Assembly: GCF_013307245.1 (NCBI RefSeq)
Contig: NZ_CP028941.1
Span: 558,001 to 622,000 of the forward strand
Reading direction: 5' to 3'
Source of the DNA: Polynucleobacter antarcticus
GTDB lineage: Bacteria; Pseudomonadota; Gammaproteobacteria; Burkholderiales; Burkholderiaceae
Length of the DNA stretch: 64,000 nt
The position numbers and the translations under genes are program-made. Each line of letters starts with the position of its first letter. Position 1 is the first letter of the stretch. Positions 51,866 to 61,581 of the stretch are shown piece by piece. Under the pieces are notes generated by a model that was not told where the DNA came from, searched no databases, and was given only the letters and a program-made list of their open reading frames with translations.

Positions 51866-53057
51866 GTCCGAGCATCCCCACTTTGCGTGCTCTGAAGTTA
51901 ATCTCTTCAGCCATTTTATCGATTGGTAAAACAGCGTCTGCAATTCCAGCCTGAACTATAGCTCCAGGCATACCCCAGATAACACTGGTTGCCTCATCCT
52001 GAACAATTATCTGACCGCCTTTAGATTTGATAACTTCAGAACCTTTAAGCCCATCGTAGCCCATACCCGTTAATATCACTGCCAACACACCATCCCTGTA
52101 TACCTCAGCAGCAGATCGATACAAAACATCTACTGCTGGGCGGCAAGAATTTTCAGGGGGCTGCGTATTTAAATGAATAATCGTTTTTATGCCCGGCCTT
52201 GCCACAGTCATATGAAAACCGCCTGGAGCAATATAGACCATACCAGGCAAAGCAACTTCTCCTTCTTCGGCTTCTTTAACAGTCATTACGCTAGTTGCAG
52301 TTAAACGAGCTGCGAGTAATGCCGTGAAATCAGCAGGCATGTGTTGAACTATAAAAATAGGAACATCAAGCGGGGCTGTAAATGCGCCAAATACTTGCAT
52401 CAAAGCCATAGGCCCACCAGTAGATACACCAATGCAGACTGCTTGCACTGGTTTATTGATTTGTCCTGTGGGCTTATGATTTATGGGAGACAAGGTAGTC
52501 TGCACATACGTATTTTTTATTGGTGAATGAGCCTTTGAGGACTGGACCATTACCGGGCTAACTTGAGAGCTAATGGGGGTAGAAATTTCTTTGAGAGCCT
52601 CCTTAGCAATACGGGTTTTTGCCCGCTTAGCTAACCCAATAATTTTAGGAATTAGTTCAGCCTCTAAAACTTGAAAGGCAATATCCACACTACCGCCTTT
52701 TGAAGGCTTTGCAACGTAATCACTTGCTCCAGCTGTCAACGCCATTACAGCAGCTTGTGCTCCCTGATGGGTCATAGAGCTAAACATAATGATTGGTAAA
52801 TATTTATGTGTCTTACGAATTTCTCTCAATGCAGTCAGCCCATCCATTTCTGGCATCTCAATATCTAAGGTAATGATATCGGGGCAACAAGTAGCAATAG
52901 ACTCAATTGCTTGGATTCCGTTATTAGCAAAACCAGCCACTTCAATATCAGGATTTTTTTGCAAAGCACTAGCGATAATCTTACGCATTACCGCAGAATC
53001 GTCAACTATGAGGACGCGAACTTTATCCAAACCATTCTTAATAGGAATCAAGCTCAT
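51858..53057 (-). CDS. cheB: CheB receptor methylesterase/deamidase
   Basis: 399-aa response regulator. The REC domain (residues ~13-130) has VRVLIVDDSAVMRKII with phospho-acceptor Asp65 in ITLDIEMPEMDG. After a linker, the esterase domain has Ser in GVSTGGPMAL, His in VQHMPADF and the Asp in ILTGMGYDGL. Phosphorylation by CheA activates demethylation, giving adaptation. Its start overlaps the preceding small gene by TGATG, and it overlaps cheR at the 3' end. Confidence 0.95.
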   Translation of the reverse strand: MSLIPIKNGLDKVRVLIVDDSAVMRKIIASALQKNPDIEVAGFANNGIQAIESIATCCPDIITLDIEMPEMDGLTALREIRKTHKYLPIIMFSSMTHQGAQAAVMALTAGASDYVAKPSKGGSVDIAFQVLEAELIPKIIGLAKRAKTRIAKEALKEISTPISSQVSPVMVQSSKAHSPIKNTYVQTTLSPINHKPTGQINKPVQAVCIGVSTGGPMALMQVFGAFTAPLDVPIFIVQHMPADFTALLAARLTATSVMTVKEAEEGEVALPGMVYIAPGGFHMTVARPGIKTIIHLNTQPPENSCRPAVDVLYRSAAEVYRDGVLAVILTGMGYDGLKGSEVIKSKGGQIIVQDEATSVIWGMPGAIVQAGIADAVLPIDKMAEEINFRARKVGMLGRV

Positions 53058-53323
53058 CAGCTTTGCAAAAGCCGAGCGCTAGAGATAATCTTATTTGCAT
53101 CTAAGACGGACAACAACTCATCAACCAGAGTATGAGCCCAAATAATTTTCTTCTGAGCGTTAACAACTAAATTACCAGCTAACTTTTCAATGCAAACTTT
53201 ACTTACTTTACTTACTTCCATAGAATTGTTCACTTGCTCCACCAATAGAATAAGTAAGCAATCTTGAAACAGAATACTAGGGGCTGTGTTTGCTTTAAGC
53301 TGCATTGATAAATTCAATCTCAT
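53057..53323 (-). CDS. Small chemosensory-operon protein (possible STAS-like)
   Basis: 88 aa, translationally coupled to cheB (TGATG at 53057). The order of strands and helices (APSILFQDCLLILLVEQV, SKVCIEKLAGNLVVNAQKKI, TLVDELLSVL) loosely resembles a STAS domain, which sometimes occurs in chemosensory operons, but the characteristic loop and the phosphorylatable Ser are not clear. It is 440 bp after the cheW stop. Function is unassigned. Confidence 0.5.
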   Translation of the reverse strand: MRLNLSMQLKANTAPSILFQDCLLILLVEQVNNSMEVSKVSKVCIEKLAGNLVVNAQKKIIWAHTLVDELLSVLDANKIISSARLLQS

Positions 53324-53762
53324 CCGAAAATTAATTACAACAACAATTTGGCCTCGAAAAAATCGGTGAGGCTCACGTTAAAATGACCGATTGATATACA
53401 AATTAAAAACACTGATACAAAACATCACATATTGCTAAAAGCCCATGAATTTCTTAACTTACTATACCAAATTATTAACAACCTATATTCTAGAATTCCC
53501 GAAAAAGGGCATCTTCCTAACCAAAGTAATTTTTACGTAAATTGAAAAAATAGGCTAGCAAGCTAAGGTCTGCTGCAATGCCATAATCTGGTTTTCTGCT
53601 TCAGACATAAAAAGAGCCTCTAAACTCCCAATTCTTGTCAGAGCTTATTAAAGTGAGAATTTTTTAGGGGGAATTGGCTTACTGCAGACCAGTAGTAGCT
53701 GATCGTGCATTAGCTTTCTGAAAATGTAATAGCGATAGTAGCTAAAAACCTTAAATAGGCGA
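53324..53762. other. Intergenic gap within the chemosensory cluster
   Basis: About 440 bp between cheW and the small protein upstream of cheB. No gene was recognised. It is long enough for a separate promoter for the small gene-cheB-cheR-cyclase part. AT-rich, with no strong palindrome. Confidence 0.5.
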
Positions 53763-54230
53763 TTAAACGAGCAGGGAATGAGCTCCACTGATGCTATGGA
53801 TACTAGGATTTTGGGCATTGTGAGCTAATGCTGACGTACTCAAGATAATCAAAAGGCCCTCAGTTAAGCGAAAGGCTCCCAAAATAGCCTCTTCAAACTG
53901 TCCACTGGAATCGGCTGGTGGGAGAACAAGCTCATCCGTCTTAAAGGTCAAGATATCTCCGATAGAGTCCACCATTAGGGCAATAAAGTTATCTTGAACT
54001 TTTAAGATGATACAAAACGACTCAGATTTTGCATCAGCAATCTCTAAATAAGCTCCTATATCAATAGCTGGCATGATTAAGCCACGTAAATTTAAGATAC
54101 CCCGAATCATTTTTGGGCTACCGGGTACCTTAGTGCAACTTAAATTTCGATTCACTTCAATCAGCTCATCAGAGGGGATTCCTAGATGGTAGGGGCCAAC
54201 TTTAAAGGCAAGGTAAGAGCGCTCAATCAT
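53763..54230 (-). CDS. cheW: CheW coupling protein
   Basis: 155-aa scaffold linking receptors to CheA: YLAFKVGPYHLGIPSDELIE, KMIRGILNLRGLIMPAIDIG (the RGxxxPxxD-type motif) and NFIALMVDSIGDILTF. The single SH3-like double-barrel domain is complete. Its start overlaps the cheA stop as TAATG. It is the only separate CheW; CheA itself carries two further CheW-like domains. Confidence 0.93.
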   Translation of the reverse strand: MIERSYLAFKVGPYHLGIPSDELIEVNRNLSCTKVPGSPKMIRGILNLRGLIMPAIDIGAYLEIADAKSESFCIILKVQDNFIALMVDSIGDILTFKTDELVLPPADSSGQFEEAILGAFRLTEGLLIILSTSALAHNAQNPSIHSISGAHSLLV

Positions 54231-56479
54231 TAATTTGGGACGTACATATCAATAATATTGGGATATTGAGTAGCTTCTTCTTGCATATTATGCATAGTTA
54301 AAATCTCTTCTAAATCTAACATGTTGATTACCAGATCGTTATAAATCACGCTTCCATTCAGCCCTTTTTGTGGAGACGATAATTCATACAGTTTTGCGGG
54401 CACATCTAAAATATCCGTCGCATGTTTTACTACAAGCCCATAAAGGCGGCCACGATAATTGCAGGTGAGCACTGGAACCTTGGTATTTAATAAATTTAAA
54501 TTTTTTGCCCCCCCACTTACATAGCGCTCTACACAGACTAAATCCATCAACTGATCATTAAAATAAATCACCTGTCTACTACCATTTTGCTGAATTTGTG
54601 TAGGATCTAGCATAACGATATGCTCAATAGCGTCTAGTGGTAAGGCTATTTTATTCAGGCCTGGAATTTCAAAAAGTAATACTGCGAGCATCTTTTCAAC
54701 AGTAGGTATATAGCTTTGATCCTGTCTAATAGGATTGAGCTTCAAGCGCTCAACTAGGCCAGATTTTCTAGCGATACCGTCCACGTCGAGTATTAGGGCT
54801 ACCTGGCCATTTCCCATAATGGTTGCCCCGGCAAAATTCGACATATCCCTTAATAGCTCACCCAAGGGCTTAATAACTACATCTTGAATATTCAAAACTG
54901 TTTCGACCACTAAGCCAAAAATAGTGCCATTAAAATCAAGAACCACAACAAATAGTTTTTGATGTGGCTTTCTCAAAGAGCACTCTAGGCCCAACTGCTC
55001 GCTTAAAAACAAGAGTGGAATTAACTTATCCCTCAAACGATAGGTGGGCGTTCCATAAAAGTCCTCAACACCATTATTAGCTTCATTAGGGGCAAAACGT
55101 ACTAGCTCTAAAATACGATTTTGAGGAATCAGAAAAATTTCGTCTGCAGAGCATACGAATAAGGTTGGCAAAATTGCTAAGGTAAGAGGTATTTTTAACT
55201 TAACATGCGTTCCTTGGTGCGGGATACTGGTGATTTCAATACTACCGCCAATATTGTCAATATTGCTTTTCACAACGTCCATGCCGACACCCCTACCGGA
55301 GAGATTGCTTACTGTATCCCGAGTAGAGAATCCTGGTAAAAATATTAAGTCGACTAACTCTTGATGAGTAAGAGCGCTTGCCTTATCTGAGTCAATTAAC
55401 CCTCTAGTGATTGCTCTTTGTCTTACGCGCTCGTAGTCAACCCCCGCTCCATCATCAATGACCTCAACAATGACAATGCCATTTTGATGGGAGGCACGTA
55501 ATACTAAATATGCTACCTCTGATTTGCCTTTTTTGAGGCGATCTGAAGGCATCTCGATACTATGATCAATACTATTACGTATTAAATGAATCAGAGGATC
55601 ACGAATACTATCGAGCAAAATACGATCTAGCTCAGTTTCTGCGCCCTCTTGTAAAAGCCGTACATTCTTTCCGCATTCAGCGGCAACGTCACGAACTAAG
55701 CGCGGAAACTTAGTCCAAATATGTGAAATGGGCTGCATGCGCATTTTCATCATGCGCTCTTGTAGCTCCAGAGTCAGAAGGTCAATACTTCGGACAGCAC
55801 TAGTGAATAACTTATCACTTAACTGGTGAGAAAAAGGTAAAAGTCGATTACGAGCCAAGACCATTTCACTCGCGATATTCATCAGCTTATCTAAAACCTC
55901 TGGATTAACTTTCACAGGCACTACTACCTCTTGCCCTGAAGCGCCTCCAGTCAAAATATCCGAAGGCTCTTGAGGCTGGATCAATACCTCTAGAGACTCG
56001 ACTTCTTTAACTTCCTCATCCAGATCTTTAGCTTCAATTACTGTAACTACTTCATCTACGTATGTTGGAGCAGCTTCATTAACCTGAGGAGTTTTGGCAT
56101 GCGCCTCATTCAACAACATTGCTATTAGCTCTTGATCATCTCCAGCGGGCTCCGTATGGTTCGTTTCTAAATCCTCAATAATGAGTCTTAGAATGTCATT
56201 CATTTTTAGCAATAGATTAGATTGAGTGGTATCTAAGGTTGTTTGACCTGAGCGAATTTCTCCCAATAAGGTCTCACCCGCATGAGATAGCTTTTCTAAG
56301 CGCTTCAGAGAGAAAAAGCTACTGCTACCCTTGAGAGTGTGTAAACCCCGAAAAATATCGCCAATAAGAGGGGAGTTATTCGGGTTTTCCTCCAGTCGGA
56401 TAAAGTCTACATCTAGCCGGTCGATAATTTCCCGAGCTTCAAGAATAAACTCCACGAGGATTTCGTCGTTAATTCCCAT
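54230..56479 (-). CDS. cheA: CheA histidine kinase with two CheW-like domains
   Basis: 749-aa kinase. The P1/HPt domain has phospho-acceptor His47 in IFRGLHTLKGSSSFF. An acidic linker (~110-195) replaces the usual CheY/CheB-binding P2 domain. The dimerisation P3 region starts near VNPEVLDKLMNIAS, and the ATPase domain has DPLIHLIRNSIDHSIE, VIDDGAGVDY and FSTRDTVSNLSGRGVGMDVV. After it come two CheW-like domains (starting near LPTLFVCSADEIFLIP and VLLFEIPGLNKIALPL). The kinase should phosphorylate CheB and the REC-cyclase. It is divergent from the mcp gene (153-bp shared region). Confidence 0.95.
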   Translation of the reverse strand: MGINDEILVEFILEAREIIDRLDVDFIRLEENPNNSPLIGDIFRGLHTLKGSSSFFSLKRLEKLSHAGETLLGEIRSGQTTLDTTQSNLLLKMNDILRLIIEDLETNHTEPAGDDQELIAMLLNEAHAKTPQVNEAAPTYVDEVVTVIEAKDLDEEVKEVESLEVLIQPQEPSDILTGGASGQEVVVPVKVNPEVLDKLMNIASEMVLARNRLLPFSHQLSDKLFTSAVRSIDLLTLELQERMMKMRMQPISHIWTKFPRLVRDVAAECGKNVRLLQEGAETELDRILLDSIRDPLIHLIRNSIDHSIEMPSDRLKKGKSEVAYLVLRASHQNGIVIVEVIDDGAGVDYERVRQRAITRGLIDSDKASALTHQELVDLIFLPGFSTRDTVSNLSGRGVGMDVVKSNIDNIGGSIEITSIPHQGTHVKLKIPLTLAILPTLFVCSADEIFLIPQNRILELVRFAPNEANNGVEDFYGTPTYRLRDKLIPLLFLSEQLGLECSLRKPHQKLFVVVLDFNGTIFGLVVETVLNIQDVVIKPLGELLRDMSNFAGATIMGNGQVALILDVDGIARKSGLVERLKLNPIRQDQSYIPTVEKMLAVLLFEIPGLNKIALPLDAIEHIVMLDPTQIQQNGSRQVIYFNDQLMDLVCVERYVSGGAKNLNLLNTKVPVLTCNYRGRLYGLVVKHATDILDVPAKLYELSSPQKGLNGSVIYNDLVINMLDLEEILTMHNMQEEATQYPNIIDMYVPN

Positions 56480-56632
56480 GAAAACTCATAGTGATAGGCA
56501 TTTATTTGAATTGAGCGGATAGAATGTGGATTATCGAGATATTAGCCTATATTGATGGATAATTGCACGATTAGTACTGCATCAAGCCCCAGCTTTAGTA
56601 ACGTATGTATGCCCTTAAGGAAGTCATAACGA

Positions 56633-58261
56633 ATGTTCCGCACCCAATTAGACCGATTTGAAAGAAAATCTACAGTTAGAACCAAATTGCAAGTCAGTTT
56701 TGGTCTGATCCTGTTTTTTACTGTTGTAGTCGGTGGTATCTCCTTATACGGCTATCAGGTAATGGGCAACAGTGCGAGCCAAATCTACTTGCAAGGTGCG
56801 CAAGGCGTAGGAGATGCCAAACAGCTTCAGCTAGAGGCAGTAGAAATAGATAACCAATTGGGCCGCTACCTTCTAGCCTCTAGCTTTGTTGATAAAGCTG
56901 AAGCATCGCTACAGCGTGATGATGCGATGGCCAAAATTGAAAAACTGCGTACCGCCCTAGAGGAAACTAAAAAAAGGGTTGAAGTTAACATCATACGGTC
57001 TTCAACACGTATTGAATTTAATGAAGTAGTTGAAGATTTAGAAACATATTTAACTGCCATTGAGCAAATTCTGATTTTGGATAAAAGCTCCTCAACGAGC
57101 TCCATAGGAATGTTTTTTGGAGAAAAATATCAAGGCTTTAAGCCACGCATCAACAAAAATCTTCAGGATTTTGTAGCGGCCAAACTCGAAGGCGCACAGA
57201 TATCCTATGACAAGGCAATTGAAGCTAAGCATACCGCTATATTAACAACCGTCATCACTATTATAGTTGCCGTTTTACTGAGTATATTTATTGGCATACG
57301 TTTAAGAAGTTCTATTATTAGTCCTTTGAATAAGACTAGAGAATCACTAGATGCCCTAGCTGAATCCAAGCTGAATAATGAAATAGTGGGATTAGATTAT
57401 GTCGGGGTAACAGGTCAAATTGCAATCGCCGTCAAAACTCTGCAGAATAATTTACGCAATGCCATTCAAGAGATTAGTGGCAATGCCCTCATGATAAGCG
57501 CATCCTCTGAAGAGCTGGCTATGGTCAGCGCTCAGCTAAGTGCTAATGCAGAGGAGACCTCCTCACAAGCTAATGAGGTGGCACAATCATCAGAGATTGT
57601 GAGTCAAAATACCCAATCTGTTGCCACAGCAGCAGAAGAATTCAGCGCCAGTATTCGTGAAATTTCTATTAATGCCATGGAAGCTTCCCGTGTTGCTAAT
57701 CAGGCAGTGACCATCGCAAATAATACAAATCAACAGATGTCTAAACTCAATAGTAGCAGCATTCAAATTGGTGAAGTAGTAGCTGTGATTGCTGATATTG
57801 CAGAGCAAACGAATTTATTGGCCCTCAATGCAACGATTGAAGCAGCTCGCGCTGGTGAGCTGGGTAAAGGTTTTGCTGTTGTTGCTAATGAAGTCAAAGA
57901 GCTTGCGAGATCCACTGCGAAGGCTACCAATGAGATTGGTCAATCGATTAATGCTATCCAAGCAGACGCAAAGGGTGCGATCGAGTCTATTAATGAGATT
58001 ACACAGATTATTAATAGAATTGATGACATCTCTAGCATTATTGCAACCGCAGTAGAAGAGCAAGCAGCAACAGTGAGTGAAATCTCTCGCAATATTTCTA
58101 CTTCCGCAGATAGCTCTACCAGAATTACAGAGACCATTGAGAGTGTTGCCATTGCTGCAAAGGGAATTTCATCAGGCTCATCTGATATTCAAAACTCATC
58201 TGCTGAGTTAGCTAGAGTTTCCGCAACATTGAAAGATTTAGTTGCTAAATTTGAATGCTGA
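56633..58261 (+). CDS. Methyl-accepting chemotaxis protein
   Basis: 542-aa transmembrane receptor. TM1 lies at residues ~22-42 ([19 protein letters not shown]), a periplasmic four-helix-bundle sensor at ~43-199, and TM2 at ~200-222 ([20 protein letters not shown]). A HAMP linker and the methyl-accepting coiled coil follow, with the tip [20 protein letters not shown] and [15 protein letters not shown]. No C-terminal CheR-docking pentapeptide is present. An AAGGAAG purine run precedes the ATG. It is the only receptor gene in the window, divergent from cheA. Its ligand is unknown. Confidence 0.95.
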   Translation: MFRTQLDRFERKSTVRTKLQVSFGLILFFTVVVGGISLYGYQVMGNSASQIYLQGAQGVGDAKQLQLEAVEIDNQLGRYLLASSFVDKAEASLQRDDAMAKIEKLRTALEETKKRVEVNIIRSSTRIEFNEVVEDLETYLTAIEQILILDKSSSTSSIGMFFGEKYQGFKPRINKNLQDFVAAKLEGAQISYDKAIEAKHTAILTTVITIIVAVLLSIFIGIRLRSSIISPLNKTRESLDALAESKLNNEIVGLDYVGVTGQIAIAVKTLQNNLRNAIQEISGNALMISASSEELAMVSAQLSANAEETSSQANEVAQSSEIVSQNTQSVATAAEEFSASIREISINAMEASRVANQAVTIANNTNQQMSKLNSSSIQIGEVVAVIADIAEQTNLLALNATIEAARAGELGKGFAVVANEVKELARSTAKATNEIGQSINAIQADAKGAIESINEITQIINRIDDISSIIATAVEEQAATVSEISRNISTSADSSTRITETIESVAIAAKGISSGSSDIQNSSAELARVSATLKDLVAKFEC

Positions 58262-58277
58262 GCGCTCGTTAATTAAA

Positions 58278-58979
58278 CTAGTGTTCTGCTTTAGCTAGAT
58301 CTTCACCAGGATCGCGATTTAGATCTGCCTCTAAATATTCAGGGGTATGGGGTAAATCCATTACTACACTATCAATGGCTTGTATTTGGATAGAGACTTT
58401 CTCTGTCCTGCAATGAAGCAGGTGACCCCCCGATTTTTTATCATCACTGATAAAGTGTAGATGAAAACCAGGAACAGTGACTGAATGCATAAAGTTTGGC
58501 GTCCAAAAACCTACCAAAGTGCCACTGATGTCAGTAAATTCAAACTCCTGTTGCCCATGAGTAACATCAAGTAGCGTCTTATATGCGCTTTGTTTTTCAA
58601 CAGAACGTGTCTTGAGGTAAGTAAATTTACCATGAACACAGATAGCAAAAATCAGGTTTTTTGATATCAGCATGTTCGATAAAATTTTTAAAAAATTATC
58701 GTAGCTATTTTCACCGACGAGAATATGCTCTTGAGTTGGATAAAACTGAGTAACACAAGCATAAGGCGTCAATGTATCAGGAGTATTCACAGTCACGGCA
58801 CCATCACCATGAATTTGATAAGAGATGCTATCTAACAAAATCATTTCACCATCAAAATCGTTGATCGTACCTATCCCAAAATTGCCATGATTTAGTAAAT
58901 CTTGAATTGTCTTATCCTCCCTAAAAATGCCCTCTACCAAAGCATTGACGGGAGAGGATATATATAGGGAAGTTGGCAT
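58278..58979 (-). CDS. budA: Alpha-acetolactate decarboxylase
   Basis: 233-aa cytosolic metalloenzyme converting alpha-acetolactate to acetoin. The family motifs ALVEGIFREDKTIQDLLNHG, NFGIGTINDFDGEMILLD and VTVPGFHLHFISDDKKSGGH are present. The metal-binding His are in GFHLHFI and SGGH. Length is normal. No budB or budC is nearby. It separates the mcp gene from the phosphodiesterase gene and may belong to an unrelated function, or the acetoin/CO2 balance could matter for carbon-source signalling (speculative). Confidence 0.9.
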   Translation of the reverse strand: MPTSLYISSPVNALVEGIFREDKTIQDLLNHGNFGIGTINDFDGEMILLDSISYQIHGDGAVTVNTPDTLTPYACVTQFYPTQEHILVGENSYDNFLKILSNMLISKNLIFAICVHGKFTYLKTRSVEKQSAYKTLLDVTHGQQEFEFTDISGTLVGFWTPNFMHSVTVPGFHLHFISDDKKSGGHLLHCRTEKVSIQIQAIDSVVMDLPHTPEYLEADLNRDPGEDLAKAEH

Positions 58980-59415
58980 AAGATTAGATAATGAAATTCA
59001 AGACTTTTATAGTAAGTGCTCTTCTACAGTTGAGGGTCGAAAAACGAATGTCTCTTATTATTGATTAAGATAACATTTTTACCACATTGCACAAGTGAAT
59101 CAAAAAATTCTGCCCCATATCCTTAAGAGCTCTTTTTAATCCTCACCCGGGCTTCGGCAATATCACTGCCTCACAAAAGAGCAGGATCAAATATCGGGTT
59201 CAGACTCATAAAGCCAATATTACATAGGCTAGTTTAAACGACATGTCCCTTAGATTCGCTTAAAGGCAGCCCTAATTGATACTTTCAAGAAAAAATACTC
59301 ATAATTACATTCAAGTAGTGCTAATTGAGTGGTGGCCAGTTTCAACATCTTCAAATCAAGGAACTGGTTAAAATAAAGTTTGATCCATTTAAATGTGAAT
59401 TCTAAGTTAATCACT
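58980..59415. other. Intergenic region before the phosphodiesterase gene
   Basis: About 435 bp between the budA start and the phosphodiesterase start, which are divergent. No gene, tRNA or strong repeat is recognised; it should hold both promoters. Confidence 0.5.
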
Positions 59416-60288
59416 ATGTCCAGTAACACTTCCACAATTTTTCAATCGACTATCAACAATTTTTTAGACACTAAGCACACAGTGCGTGAGTTTAAAGAAG
59501 TTGAGTTGATTCAAAATGCAGTGGAAATACATTCAAATAATTTTTTGGACTTTATAGATGGAATACTAAAATCGCCATTATGGATTCAATGGGATTTTCA
59601 GAATAATCCTCTTAAGCAATTAGCACTTGATTTGGCTGCAGAAATTGATCGATTATCTACACTCCATCCAGAGCCCGCCTTTCACTCACGTAGGCACTTT
59701 ATGGATGTATGCATGATGTTGTCCTATTTGCTGATGCAACAAGAGCGCTGGTGCGATCAATCCCAATTAACCAGTCCCTGGTATGCATGTAAGGAAGAGA
59801 AATGGCTATTACTCATTGCTGCAATTTCTCATGACTTAGGTCATCCAGGATTAATCAATAAAAAGCCTTATGAATTAGAAAAAGGAAGTCTTGATTTACT
59901 CGATACATTTTTATCTCAATCAATGCATTTGGAGATAGGAATCAGTGATGTCCTGGGACAGATATCGCCTTGGATTTTGGCAACTGATCATGCGTATTAC
60001 AAGGCCTTGCTAGAAAAAGTATCTAAAGAATCAAGATCGCATGTTGATTGTATGTCGATGCTTTTAGTTGAGGCAGATTTAGCATCGAGTGTATTGCCAA
60101 ACCATGGGTTCACTTTGGCTCAGCGTTTGGCTGAGGAATGGCGGATTAACTACCCTGAAAAATCAATGGCTCTGACAACGCATGCAGGCTATCTACAATT
60201 CTTAAAAAGTCTTTCTTTCGTTAGTCCACAATCTATAGAGGCGCGTATCCCCCAGGCTTTACAAATCACCCTCTCCACACATCCATAG
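59416..60288 (+). CDS. Class I (eukaryote-like) cyclic-nucleotide phosphodiesterase
   Basis: About 290-aa HD-fold enzyme, hydrolysing cyclic nucleotides. In numbering from the ATG at 59416: metal-binding His90 and His94 in FHSRRHFMDV, His139-Asp140 in AAISHDLGHPGLIN (the class I signature HDxxHxG), Asp191 in WILATDHAYYKA (as in the TD motif), and Asp221 in LLVEADLASSVLP. This is the PDEase_I layout used by animal PDEs, rare in bacteria, which more often use class II or III enzymes. An upstream TTG start (59380) is less likely. The CNG channel starts 13 bp later, so the two are probably one operon. Substrate cAMP versus cGMP is inferred from the adenylate-type cyclase. Confidence 0.85.
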   Translation: MSSNTSTIFQSTINNFLDTKHTVREFKEVELIQNAVEIHSNNFLDFIDGILKSPLWIQWDFQNNPLKQLALDLAAEIDRLSTLHPEPAFHSRRHFMDVCMMLSYLLMQQERWCDQSQLTSPWYACKEEKWLLLIAAISHDLGHPGLINKKPYELEKGSLDLLDTFLSQSMHLEIGISDVLGQISPWILATDHAYYKALLEKVSKESRSHVDCMSMLLVEADLASSVLPNHGFTLAQRLAEEWRINYPEKSMALTTHAGYLQFLKSLSFVSPQSIEARIPQALQITLSTHP

Positions 60289-60301
60289 ATAAAATAACAA
60301 A

Positions 60302-61576
60302 ATGACGGATTTATCATTTCACCACTCCCCAGACATTAAGCTTAGTGATCGTCAAGTTATTTACTTTGCTCTTAACGGGCAGCTGCCTGCCTTTAGTGGT
60401 AATTATCTTGTAACGAGGAATATTAAAGCGCGTTACAGTAAGCTCCAGAGCTTCATCAGTAGCATATTGGTAATTAGCATCCTGCTTGCTGCCAGCACAC
60501 GAATTTTTCAGTCTGAAGCTTGGTCGATCCTGTGGATAGCCGATAATGTGAAATTTTTGCTTATCCCTATTTTATTCATTTTTATTCTTGAATATCTCTT
60601 GCGCCTGTGGACAGCTCCTGATAGCTGCCCCGATCTGCCAGAAAATAATGCAGAATTTGAGCAATACATTCGTACTCATCATTACCGCCTATTTTATGGA
60701 ATATCCTTTTTAGGGTTGATTGATCTTTTAGTTATTTTAAGTGGGCTATTTACTCTTATAAGCGGTAATTCAAGCGCCTGGGAAGGCTATTTGATTGTCT
60801 TTGCACTCCTTAAATTGAGTCGCTATATCCACGGCATTGAGATTATTGCAGCAGTCTTAAAAAAAGAGCGCCAAATACTAAGCGCTACCTTCATAACATT
60901 GGCGATATTGATCGTAATACTGTCGACAATACTGTATCTAGTAGAGCGCAACGTTCAACCTGAAGTATTTAACTCCATTCCCTCTGCATTGTGGTGGGGA
61001 ATTGTAACAATGACCACTACTGGTTATGGCGATATTATTCCTATGACTTCTATTGGTAGAGTAATTGGCGGTGTTGCAATGTTAGTTGGAATTGGTACGC
61101 TAGCTATACCTGCCGGTATTCTTGCAAGTGGCTTTGCTTATGAACTGAAACACCGCGAACAATTAAATAATTGGCACATTATTTCCAACTTAGAATTATT
61201 TGCAGGCCTTGATGCGAATTGCATAAAAGATATTACGCATTATCTTAAAGCAGAGGTCCTACCAGCTGGAGCCACAGTATTTAAAAAGCATAGTGCGCCA
61301 GATGCTATTTACTTCATAGCCGATGGAGAGGTAGAGATTCAGATCTTTCCAAAACCCCCAACTCCCATCCGACTGAGATCAGGGGACGTATTTGGTGAAG
61401 CAGGTCTTTTAGAAAATCGCAAGCGTAATGCCAGCATCAAGACAACTCAAAACTCACGATTTTTAGTTTTAGATTTACATGACTTCCATACTTTAATCTC
61501 TAAACATGTTGATCTAAAAAATAAAATTGAATCTATCAACAACCTACGCAAGTCCTCTTCACCTGATAGCAACTAG
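60302..61576 (+). CDS. Cyclic-nucleotide-gated potassium channel (6TM-CNBD)
   Basis: 424-aa channel with six helices. S4-like arginine/lysine residues lie in LLKLSRYIHGIEIIAAVLKK. The pore has selectivity filter TTTGYGD at 238-244 (K+ type). A C-linker leads to a CNBD at ~300-410 with the phosphate-binding cassette FGEAGLLENRKRNASIK: Glu366 (ribose) and Arg375 (phosphate) are present. It resembles bacterial MloK1-type channels. It follows the phosphodiesterase by 13 bp on the same strand. cAMP binding is expected to open it and drive K+ flux, setting membrane potential. Confidence 0.93.
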   Translation: MTDLSFHHSPDIKLSDRQVIYFALNGQLPAFSGNYLVTRNIKARYSKLQSFISSILVISILLAASTRIFQSEAWSILWIADNVKFLLIPILFIFILEYLLRLWTAPDSCPDLPENNAEFEQYIRTHHYRLFYGISFLGLIDLLVILSGLFTLISGNSSAWEGYLIVFALLKLSRYIHGIEIIAAVLKKERQILSATFITLAILIVILSTILYLVERNVQPEVFNSIPSALWWGIVTMTTTGYGDIIPMTSIGRVIGGVAMLVGIGTLAIPAGILASGFAYELKHREQLNNWHIISNLELFAGLDANCIKDITHYLKAEVLPAGATVFKKHSAPDAIYFIADGEVEIQIFPKPPTPIRLRSGDVFGEAGLLENRKRNASIKTTQNSRFLVLDLHDFHTLISKHVDLKNKIESINNLRKSSSPDSN

Positions 61577-61581
61577 ATTCT

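Noticed and set aside
49907-58261. Flagellar chemotaxis operon
   Set aside because: No CheY, CheZ, CheD, motor or flagellin gene is present; the only regulator outputs are CheB and the cyclase.
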